From Bryobacteraceae bacterium (GTDB lineage: Bacteria > Acidobacteriota > Terriglobia > Bryobacterales > Bryobacteraceae), in contig JAWKHH010000003.1 in NCBI GenBank assembly GCA_041394945.1, positions 1,054,001 through 1,118,000 on the forward strand: a DNA stretch of 64,000 nucleotides, given 5' to 3'. Shown one piece after another: positions 35,194-43,769 of this stretch. Position numbers and translations under genes: made by a program. The notes beneath the pieces were generated by a model that was not told the DNA's origin, did not search any database, and worked only from the letters and a program-made list of their open reading frames with translations. Position 1 is the first letter of the stretch. The number at the start of each line of letters is the position of its first letter.

Positions 35194-35695
35194 TCAGTCC
35201 GAAAAAGGATTCGCAATCCGTACGCCGGAACTCAGGAAATCGGCTCGGTTCCGCGTAACCACAGTCAGATCGTGCAGCAGAGCCGTCGCCGCGATGAGGC
35301 TGACCTTCACCGGCATCGCGCGTCCCGCCAACCGTAAGCACGCCAGCAGTTCCGCCCACTGCAAGCCCGATTCGACATCCCACGCGAGGTAATGCAGACG
35401 CGCCGCGCCGGACTCGAACCAGCGTTCGAGCATCGTGCGCTTCCGCCCTCGAGGCCGCCGAAGTATTCCGAAGCGGAGTTCGCCAAGGATTGCGGGACAC
35501 ACCGCCAGTTCCCGCTCATGAACGCGCAGCCAGTCCACAACACCGGCATTCGTCGGCGGTGCACGCCGGACACGGCGGCACTCACCGGCGGCTACCCTCT
35601 CCACGTCGAACTCCTGGCCCGGCTCCACCTTGTCCATGCCGCGGAATTCCGCCGGGAGGACGATTTGGCCTTTTTGTCGAGACAGTCGTCTTCAC
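35194..35695 (-). pseudogene. Broken vapBC toxin-antitoxin locus: antitoxin N-terminus fused to PIN-toxin C-terminus
   Basis: From GTG 35695 the minus strand reads KTTVSTK, the start of an AbrB/MazE-like antitoxin. A run of five A (T at 35671-35675 on the plus strand) shifts the frame by one base; after the shift it continues GQIVLPAEFRGMDKVEPGQEFDVERVAAGE. The same frame then runs directly into toxin sequence (VVDWLRVHERELAVCPAILGELRFGI) and ends in LLHDLTVVTRNRADF, the PIN-domain C-terminal part. The antitoxin end and toxin start (with its first acidic residue) are missing. It is thus a deletion fusion plus frameshift and probably nonfunctional, although an ATG at 35637 leaves a 147-codon open frame. 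Confidence 0.7.
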
Positions 35696-35745
35696 ATCAG
35701 CTGGATACCGTCTTACCAGACTGGAAGTCAACGCGGGCCCTCGAA

Positions 35746-38151
35746 TCACCCGGCCTCCCCCCAGTCAAACGACCGTCCCGCCGTCGCATTCCGGAACGCC
35801 ACCGCGACGATCGCCGCCACGAACGCGAGCGCCAGGTACGACGGTCCGGCAAGCCACGACCCCGTGTCCAGCGTAAACACGAACATCGTCACGATGGGCA
35901 CCACTTCGCCCGCAATCAGCGAGAGAAACCCGAATCGCAACAGCAGGAACACCTGTTTGGCGCCGATCAGCGCGAACACAGCCAGCGCCTGCGGGGCGCG
36001 CGTGCCAGACTGTCCGGCAAGCATCGCAACGAAGAAGACGATGAAGGCGATGGCGGTCGCCCAGTCCCTGCGTAGCACCAAGCGGAAGAGGAAGTACAGG
36101 AAGGTCACCATCACGGCGCGGCGGAGAGCGGCGGAGAACACGTCGGCTAGCGATGCGGCGAGCGCGGGCAGGTTCGCCACCAGGTCGACGCGGCGTAGCG
36201 CGCCGTTGCTGTCCGGCGATAGCGAGAACAGCAGCGCCCCGACGGCGCTAGTGACGGCCATCCCCATAAGGACATCGCGCGCGATTGTGGCGTCGCGCCA
36301 GTGGCCGTGCATGAGGCGGGTCCAGGTGGCGAGTGCGGCGGGGAGGCGGCGCCGGACAAACGGCTCCACCGCGAGGTAGGCGGCGCCGAACAGCACCGCG
36401 ACGATCAGTATCGGGGCGATGGAGTCCAGGGGCGTGAAATCGGAGTTCCAGTGGAGCAGGCTCGCGCCGGTGAGGAATGTCCTGACTGCGCCGCCGAGGA
36501 AGATGAGGACGAAGACCACTCCGGCTGCACGGAGGTCGGTGCGGCCGAGCCGGTAGTTGCGCCACGCGAGCGCGAACGCGGCGATTGCGGCGACCGATTC
36601 GATTCGCCACGGCCAGGGCGAGGGCAGACCAGGGTCGGCGTCCCACGGGCCCTTCACCGCGAAGCTCTCGACGCGGCCGTTCGCGTTGCGCGCGGTGACG
36701 TCATAGCGGATGCCGCCGGCGCTGACCGTCCACGCGCGGCGGCCGCCGGGCGCATCGATCTCAGTTGCCTGCGCGGGATCAATGCCGGCGAGGCGAAGGA
36801 GTTCGTTCCAGTCGGGCGCGGCGGCGGGCGGCGGGGCATCGTCGGGAACGCGATCGTAGGAAACCAACCGGCCCGAGAAGTCGAGGCGGACGCGGGTCAT
36901 GCCGGGGCGGTCGGGCGGCGGCGAGTCTTCGTCGATCGATGGAGTCGGTTTCGTGCGCAGCGCGCCGAACGGCACTGGGCTGGTGCGCAGCCAGAAGTAC
37001 CAGCGTCGCGCCGGCTCGTCCCCGAGATACTCGTTGAACGAGTACCGCTCGGTGACGCCGGAGGTTTCTTCGCCGGAGGCGTCGCCCGCGAGGTTGCGGA
37101 TAAGATCACGGGCTCGTACACGGAGTTCGGCGGGGTCGGTGAGGGCAGCCGCGCCGGAACGTCCGGCCAGCCAGGCCGCGCAGACAGGACCTGTGAGCGC
37201 GAGGACGGCGAGGGCAAGCGCGTGGGCCGGCTTCATCGTGGCGCGATCTCCGGAGGCGGCGACGGCCTCCGGACTCGGCGTCTCCCCGGCGGCGATCGCG
37301 GCGGCCACTGGATCGCCGCCCGGTAGCGCTAGCGCGATGGCGCGGGCCGAGCGCGGACGAGCGGCTGGGTCTTCGGCCATGCAATGGCGGATGACGCCGG
37401 CGACGATAGGGTCTAGCATCGGGGTCGTGGCGCTGGAGGATGAGACCGCGTCCGGACGCCGACCCGTGAAGACTTCGTGGAGCACAAGCCCGAGTGAATA
37501 CAGATCGCTCCGACTGGTCACCTCGCGGCGCTCGCGCTGTTCCGGAGCCATATAGCCCGGCGTGCCGCTGCCCGCATCTTCGATCGAGCCAGCGATTCCA
37601 GCGAGACCAAAATCGGTGATGGCCACCTCGCCGCGGCCGTCGATCATGATGTTGGCGGGCTTGAGGTCGCGATGGATTACGCCTTTGTTGTGGGCGGACT
37701 GGAGTCCGGCGCAGAGCTTGCGCGCGATATCGAGCGCCTTGTCCTCCGGGAGGCGGCCGATGCGGCGGAGGAGCGAGGCGAGGTCCTCTCCATCGACGAA
37801 CTCCATCGTCAGGAACAGATGGCCGCCTGCCTCACCGAGATCGTGGACCCGGCAAACATTGGGATGCGAAACAAGCCTCGCCGTGCGGACTTCGTTCCGG
37901 AACCGTTCGACTGTCTGCGGGTCGCCGGCCCATTCATCGGGGAGGAACTTGAGGGCCACCGGTTGGCCGAGGAGGAGATCGTCGGCGCGGTAGACCTCGC
38001 CCATGCCGCCGCGACCAAGCCGGCTCACGATTCGGTATCGTTGGGCGATCATCGCCCCTGGAGGAAGCGGCGCGGCAGCCGCGGCAGGCGTGGAGGCGGG
38101 CGCGGCCGGCGCTGTCCATGTGGCGTCGGGCTGGCCGGGGTCGGGTGACAC
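35746..38151 (-). CDS. Serine/threonine protein kinase with polytopic membrane C-terminal half
   Basis: An 801-residue protein. Residues about 38-290 are a Hanks-type kinase with all key residues: GRGGMGEVY (46-54), Lys68 in VALKFL, HRDLKPAN (160-167), DFG (180-182) and APE (202-204). A 30-residue Pro/Ala N-terminus precedes it. After a first hydrophobic helix (ALALAVLALTGPVCAAWLAG) comes a soluble domain of roughly 200 residues, then about eight membrane helices to the end. The soluble part sits after one helix and so may be periplasmic, which would let it act as a sensor. No PASTA or TPR repeats. The start is GTG 38151. Confidence 0.88.
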   Translation of the reverse strand: MSPDPGQPDATWTAPAAPASTPAAAAAPLPPGAMIAQRYRIVSRLGRGGMGEVYRADDLLLGQPVALKFLPDEWAGDPQTVERFRNEVRTARLVSHPNVCRVHDLGEAGGHLFLTMEFVDGEDLASLLRRIGRLPEDKALDIARKLCAGLQSAHNKGVIHRDLKPANIMIDGRGEVAITDFGLAGIAGSIEDAGSGTPGYMAPEQRERREVTSRSDLYSLGLVLHEVFTGRRPDAVSSSSATTPMLDPIVAGVIRHCMAEDPAARPRSARAIALALPGGDPVAAAIAAGETPSPEAVAASGDRATMKPAHALALAVLALTGPVCAAWLAGRSGAAALTDPAELRVRARDLIRNLAGDASGEETSGVTERYSFNEYLGDEPARRWYFWLRTSPVPFGALRTKPTPSIDEDSPPPDRPGMTRVRLDFSGRLVSYDRVPDDAPPPAAAPDWNELLRLAGIDPAQATEIDAPGGRRAWTVSAGGIRYDVTARNANGRVESFAVKGPWDADPGLPSPWPWRIESVAAIAAFALAWRNYRLGRTDLRAAGVVFVLIFLGGAVRTFLTGASLLHWNSDFTPLDSIAPILIVAVLFGAAYLAVEPFVRRRLPAALATWTRLMHGHWRDATIARDVLMGMAVTSAVGALLFSLSPDSNGALRRVDLVANLPALAASLADVFSAALRRAVMVTFLYFLFRLVLRRDWATAIAFIVFFVAMLAGQSGTRAPQALAVFALIGAKQVFLLLRFGFLSLIAGEVVPIVTMFVFTLDTGSWLAGPSYLALAFVAAIVAVAFRNATAGRSFDWGEAG

Positions 38152-38211
38152 TGAGCATTAATATATCGCCATTCGACAGGGCGGCGCGGGCGCGTCGCGC
38201 GGAAGGAGACC

Positions 38212-38244
38212 CTGCAAATCTGGAATCCCATGCCATAATTGCAG
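38212..38244. repeat. 33-nt palindromic element, copy B, abutting the ATPase start
   Basis: CTGCAA (38212) and TTGCAG (38244) bound an imperfect palindrome (13 of 16 arm positions pair). The element ends one base before the GTG at 38246 that starts the DUF4143 ATPase gene. Related copies are at 35110-35142 and 39426-39458. The proximity to the start codon suggests a DNA-binding operator or an initiation-region hairpin. Confidence 0.8.
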
Positions 38245-38245
38245 G

Positions 38246-39406
38246 GTGATCGACCGGCGTGCGCAACGAGTTGTGGCGGATCGCCTGCGGTATCTGCCGG
38301 CGGTGGCGATCCTCGGGCCGCGGCAGTCCGGGAAGACAACGCTGGCTCACGCCGTGGCCGCCGGCCGGCCGAGCGTCTATCTCGACCTCGAGTCTCCTCC
38401 GGACCGCGACAAGCTGGCCGATCCCACGTTCTACCTGTCCGCGCACCTGGACCGGCTGGTGATTCTCGACGAGGTGCAGCGGATGCCCGAGTTGTTCCAG
38501 GTGTTGCGAGGCCTGATCGATCAGGGCCGGCGACGCGGCCGAAGGACAGGACGTTATCTCTTGCTCGGCTCGGCGTCCAGAGATTTGCTGCAGCAGTCGG
38601 AGACGCTCGCCGGACGCATCGCCTACGTGGAACTCGGGCCACTGGACGTCTTGGAGGTGCCCCCGGAGCGGCATCAGCAATTGTGGGTGCGGGGCGGATT
38701 TCCCGATAGCTTCCTCGCGCGTAGCGCATCGGCAAGCTTGCGTTGGCGCCAGGACTTCGTGCGGACATACCTGGAGCGAGACATCCCGCAACTCGGCCCG
38801 CGGATTCCGTCGGCAACGCTGCTTCGCTTCTGGACCATGCTCGCTCACCTACAAGGAAGCCTGCTGAATGCCGCGCAACTGTCGCGATCGCTGGCCGTGG
38901 ATGGAAAGACCGTGGCGCGCTATCTGGATCTGATGGTGGACCTGATGCTCGTACGCCGGTTGCAGCCGTTTCAGGCCAATCTCGGCAAGCGGCTGGTGAA
39001 GTCACCGAAGGTCTACATCCGGGATAGCGGTATCGTTCACGCGCTTCTGAACATCGAGAACCGCGATGGGCTATTCGGGCATCCGGTGGTCGGCGCCAGT
39101 TGGGAGGGATTCGTAATCGAGAATCTCCTCGCCGCCGCGCCGTGGAATACCGTACCTTCGTTCTTCCGCACGGCGACGGGAGCCGAGATCGATCTCGTGC
39201 TCGAGATCCCGGGCCGGGGGCTGTGGGCCATCGAGATCAAACGCGGGCTGCAGACCCGGCCGGAGAAGGGGTTTTATGTGGGATGCGAAGACCTCCGGCC
39301 ACGGCGGCGATATGTGGTGAATGCGGGAGCAGAAAGGCGCGCCCTAGACCGGGAGACCGAGGTCATCGGCGTTGCAGAGCTGTCGACGATTTTGTCAAAA
39401 CCCTAG
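38246..39406 (+). CDS. AAA-type ATPase with DUF4143 C-terminal domain
   Basis: A 386-residue ATPase: Walker A GPRQSGKT (24-31), Walker B LVILDE (D75, E76) and a sensor-like GRYLLLGSAS. The C-terminal half (DUF4143) contains SWEGFVIENLL and GAEIDLVLE...WAIEIKRG, an arrangement resembling the acidic and ExK residues of PD-(D/E)XK nucleases. The family is common, often scattered like accessory elements, and its biological role is unknown. The GTG start lies at the very edge of palindrome B, leaving no room for a spaced ribosome site, so a leaderless mRNA is likely. Palindrome C lies 19 nt past the stop. Confidence 0.85.
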   Translation: MIDRRAQRVVADRLRYLPAVAILGPRQSGKTTLAHAVAAGRPSVYLDLESPPDRDKLADPTFYLSAHLDRLVILDEVQRMPELFQVLRGLIDQGRRRGRRTGRYLLLGSASRDLLQQSETLAGRIAYVELGPLDVLEVPPERHQQLWVRGGFPDSFLARSASASLRWRQDFVRTYLERDIPQLGPRIPSATLLRFWTMLAHLQGSLLNAAQLSRSLAVDGKTVARYLDLMVDLMLVRRLQPFQANLGKRLVKSPKVYIRDSGIVHALLNIENRDGLFGHPVVGASWEGFVIENLLAAAPWNTVPSFFRTATGAEIDLVLEIPGRGLWAIEIKRGLQTRPEKGFYVGCEDLRPRRRYVVNAGAERRALDRETEVIGVAELSTILSKP

Positions 39407-39422
39407 TAAATTCGCAAAGTGT

Positions 39423-39461
39423 ACCCTGCAAATATGGAATGTGATTCCATATTTGCAGGGT
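39423..39461. repeat. Perfect 18-bp-arm palindrome, copy C, between convergent genes
   Basis: Arms ACCCTGCAAATATGGAAT (39423-39440) and ATTCCATATTTGCAGGGT (39444-39461) are exact inverted complements around GTG. The 33-nt core common to copies A and B is 39426-39458. It lies 16 nt after the ATPase stop and 12 nt before the sulfatase stop on the other strand. It lacks a T-run, so it need not be a terminator, though a 39-nt perfect hairpin could stall polymerase from both sides. Confidence 0.85.
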
Positions 39462-39473
39462 TGCCGGCATGTG

Positions 39474-40991
39474 CTAAACAGGCTGGGCGTCGCGCGGACG
39501 GACGTAGAATTCGAGAGATTTCGCGCGGCTCTCATCGCCACTGCCCTTCGGCTCCGAGGCGGCTTCAGGATGGGTAGCGCGGAAGCGCGCAAGGATCTTC
39601 TCTTCCATTTCCTTGACGACAGCCGGGTGTTTCGCGGCCACGTCGGTGAACTCGCCGGGATCGGCCTTGAGGTCGTAGAGCCGCCGGTAGCGTCCGGGCG
39701 TGGGATTGTCAATCAGATAGCCATCGGTGCGCTTGCGCTGTCCGGAACAGAAGATGTACTTCCAGCGGCCGGTTCGCGCGAAGACCTCTTCGTTCTCGAG
39801 GTACTGAGAGACGATATGGTCGCGAGGTTTGGAGACGCGCCCGCCTTCCAAGTACTTACGCAGCGATTCGCCGTGCTGCGCCGGGAGCGGCGTTGCGCCG
39901 AGCATGTCGAGGATGGTCGCCGAAACGTCGATGTGCTCGGTGAAATCGGTGACCTTCCGCCCTTCGCGGATCTTGCCGGGCCACCGCATGATCAGCGGGA
40001 CATGCATGGCGGGATCGTATCCGCAGTGCTTCTCGAAGCGGCCGTGGTGACCGAGCGAGTAGCCGTGATCGGCCATGTAGACGACGTAGGTGTTGTCGTC
40101 CAGCCCCAGCGCGGATAGCTTGCTCAGCACTGCGCCGAGGTTCTTGTCGAGGAATCGGGCCGACGTATAGTAGGCGGCGATAATTCCCTGGCGCTGTTCC
40201 GGCGAAAGGTCGCGGAAGATGATCGGGATCTGCCACGCGTCTTCGGGACCAATCCGCGGCGGAGTGAACTTCGAGGGCGCGATGCGGGCGGCGTCCTCCA
40301 CGGGGAAATCGAACGGCGAGTGAGGCTCGTGGAAGCTCACCCACAGCGCGAACTGCTTGTCCTTGTTGTTCTCGAGATACCGGCACGCTTCGCTCGCGAG
40401 GAACGTGCCTTTCATCTCGCCGTCGTGCCGCGGGAACGGCAGTTTCTCGGAGTTGAGCCAGATGCTTGCCGGATCGCGAAACGGTCGCCACTGCGGCTTC
40501 GTTCGCACGCTGTCGGGCGGCGGATGTCCAACGCCCTTCGCCATCCATGCGCGGTTCAGCGCATCTTCGCACATCACGTGATCGAAACCGTGGAGCCCCG
40601 GTTTTGATGGCGTGTTGAAGTGCATCTTGCCTATGACAGCCGTTTGATAGCCGGCGGACTTGAGCTGTTTGGCAAGCGTCGGCTTCTGCTCGGAGAGCGC
40701 GGTGCGGAGAACCGTAACGCCCGCCGTCGAGGGCATCTGGCCGGTGAAAAACGATTGGCGCGACGGCGTGCAGACCGGCGAGTTGCAGTAGTGACTGGTG
40801 AAATGCGCGCCTTGCGCCGCGAGTTGATCCAGATTCGGCGTCTCAGCCAATTTGTTCCCAAACGCGCCGAGCACATATCCGGCATGATCGTCGGCGAGCA
40901 GGAACAGGAAGTTCGGCTTGCGGCCGGACCGTTGCGCGGACAGCAGCCCGGTGGCGAGACCTGTGGAGAGCGCGGCGCGGCGGGTTATCAT
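39474..40991 (-). CDS. Sulfatase (formylglycine type), exported
   Basis: A 505-residue sulfatase. A Tat-like leader (TRRAALSTGLATGLLSAQ) precedes the metal motif LLADDHAG (Asp34, Asp35) and the formylglycine site CTPSR (Cys74), with GYQTAVIGKMHF and YMADHGYSLGHHGRFEK later, as in arylsulfatase-like enzymes. It should need a formylglycine-generating or anaerobic maturase encoded elsewhere. The ATG at 40991 is used; the longer frame to 41219 is shadow sequence over the next gene. It is the last gene of a run behind dienelactone hydrolase and SMP-30 genes. Confidence 0.9.
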   Translation of the reverse strand: MITRRAALSTGLATGLLSAQRSGRKPNFLFLLADDHAGYVLGAFGNKLAETPNLDQLAAQGAHFTSHYCNSPVCTPSRQSFFTGQMPSTAGVTVLRTALSEQKPTLAKQLKSAGYQTAVIGKMHFNTPSKPGLHGFDHVMCEDALNRAWMAKGVGHPPPDSVRTKPQWRPFRDPASIWLNSEKLPFPRHDGEMKGTFLASEACRYLENNKDKQFALWVSFHEPHSPFDFPVEDAARIAPSKFTPPRIGPEDAWQIPIIFRDLSPEQRQGIIAAYYTSARFLDKNLGAVLSKLSALGLDDNTYVVYMADHGYSLGHHGRFEKHCGYDPAMHVPLIMRWPGKIREGRKVTDFTEHIDVSATILDMLGATPLPAQHGESLRKYLEGGRVSKPRDHIVSQYLENEEVFARTGRWKYIFCSGQRKRTDGYLIDNPTPGRYRRLYDLKADPGEFTDVAAKHPAVVKEMEEKILARFRATHPEAASEPKGSGDESRAKSLEFYVRPRDAQPV

Positions 40992-41043
40992 CGCCTTGCA
41001 TCTTATCGCGAAAACCGGCCGCGTTCCGGTAGTGCGACGGGGA

Positions 41044-41976
41044 TCAAACGGTACGGGGCGCGCGCAGGTGCGTATTGAGGAAATCGACCGCTTTCGCCCA
41101 CGCGTCGCAGGCGGCGGGCTTGTTGTAAATCGGACTGGTGTCGTTGTGGAAGCCGTGCCCGGTTCCCTTGAATAGGTGGACGCCGAAAGTGACCTTGGCT
41201 GCGACGAGCGACTGGACAAGGCTCGGAATGATCGCCGCCTGCCGCGTATCGGTTTCCGAGAAGACGCAAAGCATCGGCGTCGTCACCGGCGACGGCGTGG
41301 GCAGCGGGTTCGGCGGCGTTCCATAGAAAGGCACGGCTGCCTGAAGCGGCATCTCGTTGTACGCGCCATAGAAGATGTTGCCGCCGCCGGCGCAGAAGCC
41401 AATCGCGCCAATGCGGTCCCAGATCACCATCTCCTGTTTCTGCAGGAACTCGATGCCGGAGAACATGTCGTTGTAGCGCTCGGCCTGAATGGTACGGCCA
41501 TAGGCTTGTGTGCGCGCCGTATCGTCGGCGAAAGCGCCAGTGCCGCCTTGGCGCGATAGCAGGTCGACGCCGAGCGCGACAAATCCGGCCTTAGCCATGC
41601 GGCGAGTCACGTCCCGGATATGTTCGACGAGCCCGCGATTCTCGTGAACCACCATCACCGCCGGCTGAGGGTCGCGCAGACCGCGCGGCCACGCCATGAG
41701 AGCCTGGGTGGAACCGGCTTCGCTCGGGTAGGCAACATCGTTCCACTCGATGGCGGGATCGTCTTCGGCCACCTTCACGTCATCGGCGCAGGCGGGCGCC
41801 GCCACTTGCGCCAGACCTGCTGTTTCCAGCGCCGCCAGCGCGCCCGCGGAGCCTCCGGTGAGGCGGGCGAGCCGCTTGATCAGATCTCGGCGATGGAGGC
41901 CGCCGTCGACGTATTGATGGATCAGGCTCTCGATTTTCTCGTCTTTTGTATGTGGTGTTCCGAATTCTTCACGCAT
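41044..41976 (-). CDS. Dienelactone-hydrolase family protein, Tat-exported
   Basis: A 310-residue alpha/beta-hydrolase. The N-terminus has a twin-arginine-like leader (HRRDLIKRLARLTGGSAG). Catalytic Cys lies in GFCAGGG, followed by an acidic residue in FSETDTR and His in GTGHGFH, giving the Cys-Asp-His triad of dienelactone hydrolases. EWNDVAYPSEAGSTQALMAWPRG and AVMVVHENRG are usual for this group. Dienelactone hydrolases cleave lactones in aromatic-ring degradation, but many environmental members have other substrates. Next to an SMP-30 lactonase gene (83 nt upstream) and a sulfatase gene (52 nt downstream). Confidence 0.85.
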   Translation of the reverse strand: MREEFGTPHTKDEKIESLIHQYVDGGLHRRDLIKRLARLTGGSAGALAALETAGLAQVAAPACADDVKVAEDDPAIEWNDVAYPSEAGSTQALMAWPRGLRDPQPAVMVVHENRGLVEHIRDVTRRMAKAGFVALGVDLLSRQGGTGAFADDTARTQAYGRTIQAERYNDMFSGIEFLQKQEMVIWDRIGAIGFCAGGGNIFYGAYNEMPLQAAVPFYGTPPNPLPTPSPVTTPMLCVFSETDTRQAAIIPSLVQSLVAAKVTFGVHLFKGTGHGFHNDTSPIYNKPAACDAWAKAVDFLNTHLRAPRTV

Positions 41977-42059
41977 GGATAGGCGCCCCTTCGGGCAATA
42001 CTCTATCGCATGCGAACCGATTTGTCGCCGCCCGCCGATCCGATTTTACAGGTGGAAAC

Positions 42060-43124
42060 CTACGAGATATGAGCCCCAACCGCCTCCGTATAGACGGCGT
42101 AGAGCGACTGGCTGCCGGTCATGAACAGCCGGTTGCGTTTGCGGCCGCCGAAGCAGAGATTGGAGCAGATCTCGGGCAACTTGATCTGGCCGATGCGATC
42201 GCCACTGGGGGCAAAGACATGTACGCCGTCATAGCCGTCGCCCACCCAGCCGGCGCTGGACCAGATGTTGCCATCGGCGTCGCACCGGATCCCATCGGCA
42301 AGTCCGGCGGCTTTGCCCGAAGGCATGGCGAGTTCCATCGAGCAGAACACCTTGCCGTTGCGGATCGATGTGCCAGCTATATCCCATACCTTGATCACCT
42401 TCGGCGCCTCGGGGTAATGCGTGGCGCCCGTGTCTGCGATATAGATCTTCTTGTAGTCCGCCGAAAAACAGAGCCCGTTCGGTTTGTAGATTTCGTCGGT
42501 GAGCTTGTCGAGTTTGCCGCTTTTGACATCGAGACGATAGACGGCTTCCTTCAACTCAAGTGGCCCCTTATTGCCTTCGTAGTGCATCAGGGACCCGTAG
42601 CCGGGATCGGTGAACCAGACCGAGCCGTCTTCGGGATGGACAACGACATCGTTGGGCGCGTTGAGCGGCTTGCCGTTGAACTTGTCGGCCAGCACGGTGT
42701 ATCCGCCGTTGTGCTCGTACCGCACCACACGGCGATTGCCGTGCTCACACGAAAGCTGGCGGCCCTCCCAGTCGAACGTGTTCCCGTTGGAGTTGCCGGC
42801 GGGCTGCCGGAAGACACTCACGTGACCGTCGTCCTCCACCCATCGCATCTGACGGTCATTCGGGATGTCGCTCCAAAGGAGATACCGCCCGACGCCGTTC
42901 CAGGCCGGGCCTTCGGCCCAAAGCGTACCGGTGTGGAGCCGCTGGATGGGCGTGTTTCCTATCTTGTACTTATCGAAGCGCTTGTCGAGGGAGATGATAT
43001 CGGGGTCGGGGTAGCGGGTCGGATTGCGGCCGGACCAGTCGCGAGTGGTCTGAGCCGCGGCAGCGCCGGCGCTAAGCACTGCGCCCAGGAAGGAACGGCG
43101 GTTGGAGTGGGTGAGGATCGACAT
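42060..43124 (-). CDS. SMP-30/gluconolactonase-like protein, Tat-exported
   Basis: A 354-residue six-bladed beta-propeller. The leader HSNRRSFLGAVLSAGAAAAQ is twin-arginine type. Conserved blades hold the divalent-metal ligands: LWAEGPAWNGVGRYLLWSD with the acidic Glu, LNAPNDVVVHPEDGSVWFTDP (Asn and Asp ligands), KPNGLCFSADYKKIYIADT and AAGLADGIRCDADGNIW. Such proteins hydrolyse sugar lactones. It heads the minus-strand run with the hydrolase and sulfatase genes, consistent with a small catabolic set for sulfated or lactonised sugars; this is inferred from context only. Confidence 0.88.
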   Translation of the reverse strand: MSILTHSNRRSFLGAVLSAGAAAAQTTRDWSGRNPTRYPDPDIISLDKRFDKYKIGNTPIQRLHTGTLWAEGPAWNGVGRYLLWSDIPNDRQMRWVEDDGHVSVFRQPAGNSNGNTFDWEGRQLSCEHGNRRVVRYEHNGGYTVLADKFNGKPLNAPNDVVVHPEDGSVWFTDPGYGSLMHYEGNKGPLELKEAVYRLDVKSGKLDKLTDEIYKPNGLCFSADYKKIYIADTGATHYPEAPKVIKVWDIAGTSIRNGKVFCSMELAMPSGKAAGLADGIRCDADGNIWSSAGWVGDGYDGVHVFAPSGDRIGQIKLPEICSNLCFGGRKRNRLFMTGSQSLYAVYTEAVGAHIS

Positions 43125-43184
43125 GGCGTACGGACCATTTTACAGAAAGGCGAAGTGAACGCCGTTGTACAATAGCCACCAACC

Positions 43185-43656
43185 ATGGATGTGACGCCGC
43201 CCGCGCCGGAATCAAGTGATGCCGCGCTCGAACCACCTAGTTCTTGCCGGACGGTTCCAGAGGGCGCTCCCGCGGAGGCGAATAACTGCGGCCGTTGCGG
43301 CCGGGAGTTCGCCAGCCTCGGGCGCTTTCGAGGCATGGAAGATCCGCCCCGAGAGGCCGGGCGGGGCAAAGCGCGCCACATGACGGATTCCGCACCGATT
43401 GCGGCGCAGACCTCGAGGGCGACCCGGTGTTGGTTTGCGGCGCCTGCCGTTACCTGGTGGTCAGCGCGGAGCTGAAGGCACTGCAGGAGTCCGCCATCGA
43501 GGCACGGCGTCGCGGCGACGTCAGCGAGGAGCTGCGGCTGTGGCGTCAGTCCCTCGATATGCTGCCGGCCGGGACGGCGCAACGGGCGGCGATCGGCAAG
43601 CGCGTCGATTGTCGCTGATGGCCGCGCTGCCGTTTCCGAGAATGCCCGGTTTGTGA
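43185..43656 (+). pseudogene. Probable frameshifted remnant of a zinc-ribbon/helical N-domain (site-2-protease-like)
   Basis: The first frame from ATG 43185 carries NNCGRCGREF, a Cys pair. A shifted frame after about 43400 reads DCGADLEGDPVLVCGACRYLVVSAELKALQESAIEARRRGDVSEELRLWRQSLDMLPAG, a zinc ribbon followed by a TPR-like helix pair. This arrangement resembles the cytoplasmic N-terminal region of some M50 site-2 proteases in Acidobacteriota. The frame ends at 43618 (or 43656 after another shift) with no membrane protease following. It is read as decayed. The rest of the interval up to 43769 shows no gene. The family link is from memory and uncertain. Confidence 0.35.
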
Positions 43657-43769
43657 GCGATAGGGCATTCCACGGAGCCCAGTGGTACTAAAGCGAACTT
43701 CTCGTGCCGGGGAGGGTTTTCCTTCATGACCGCCATGCCACAGCGGGCCGATGAACACAATGAAGCCTC

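Noticed and set aside
39423..39461. Reading palindrome C only as a bidirectional terminator
   Set aside because: Lacks T-runs, and copies with the same length occur at 35110 and before the ATPase start, so a terminator role alone does not explain the family.
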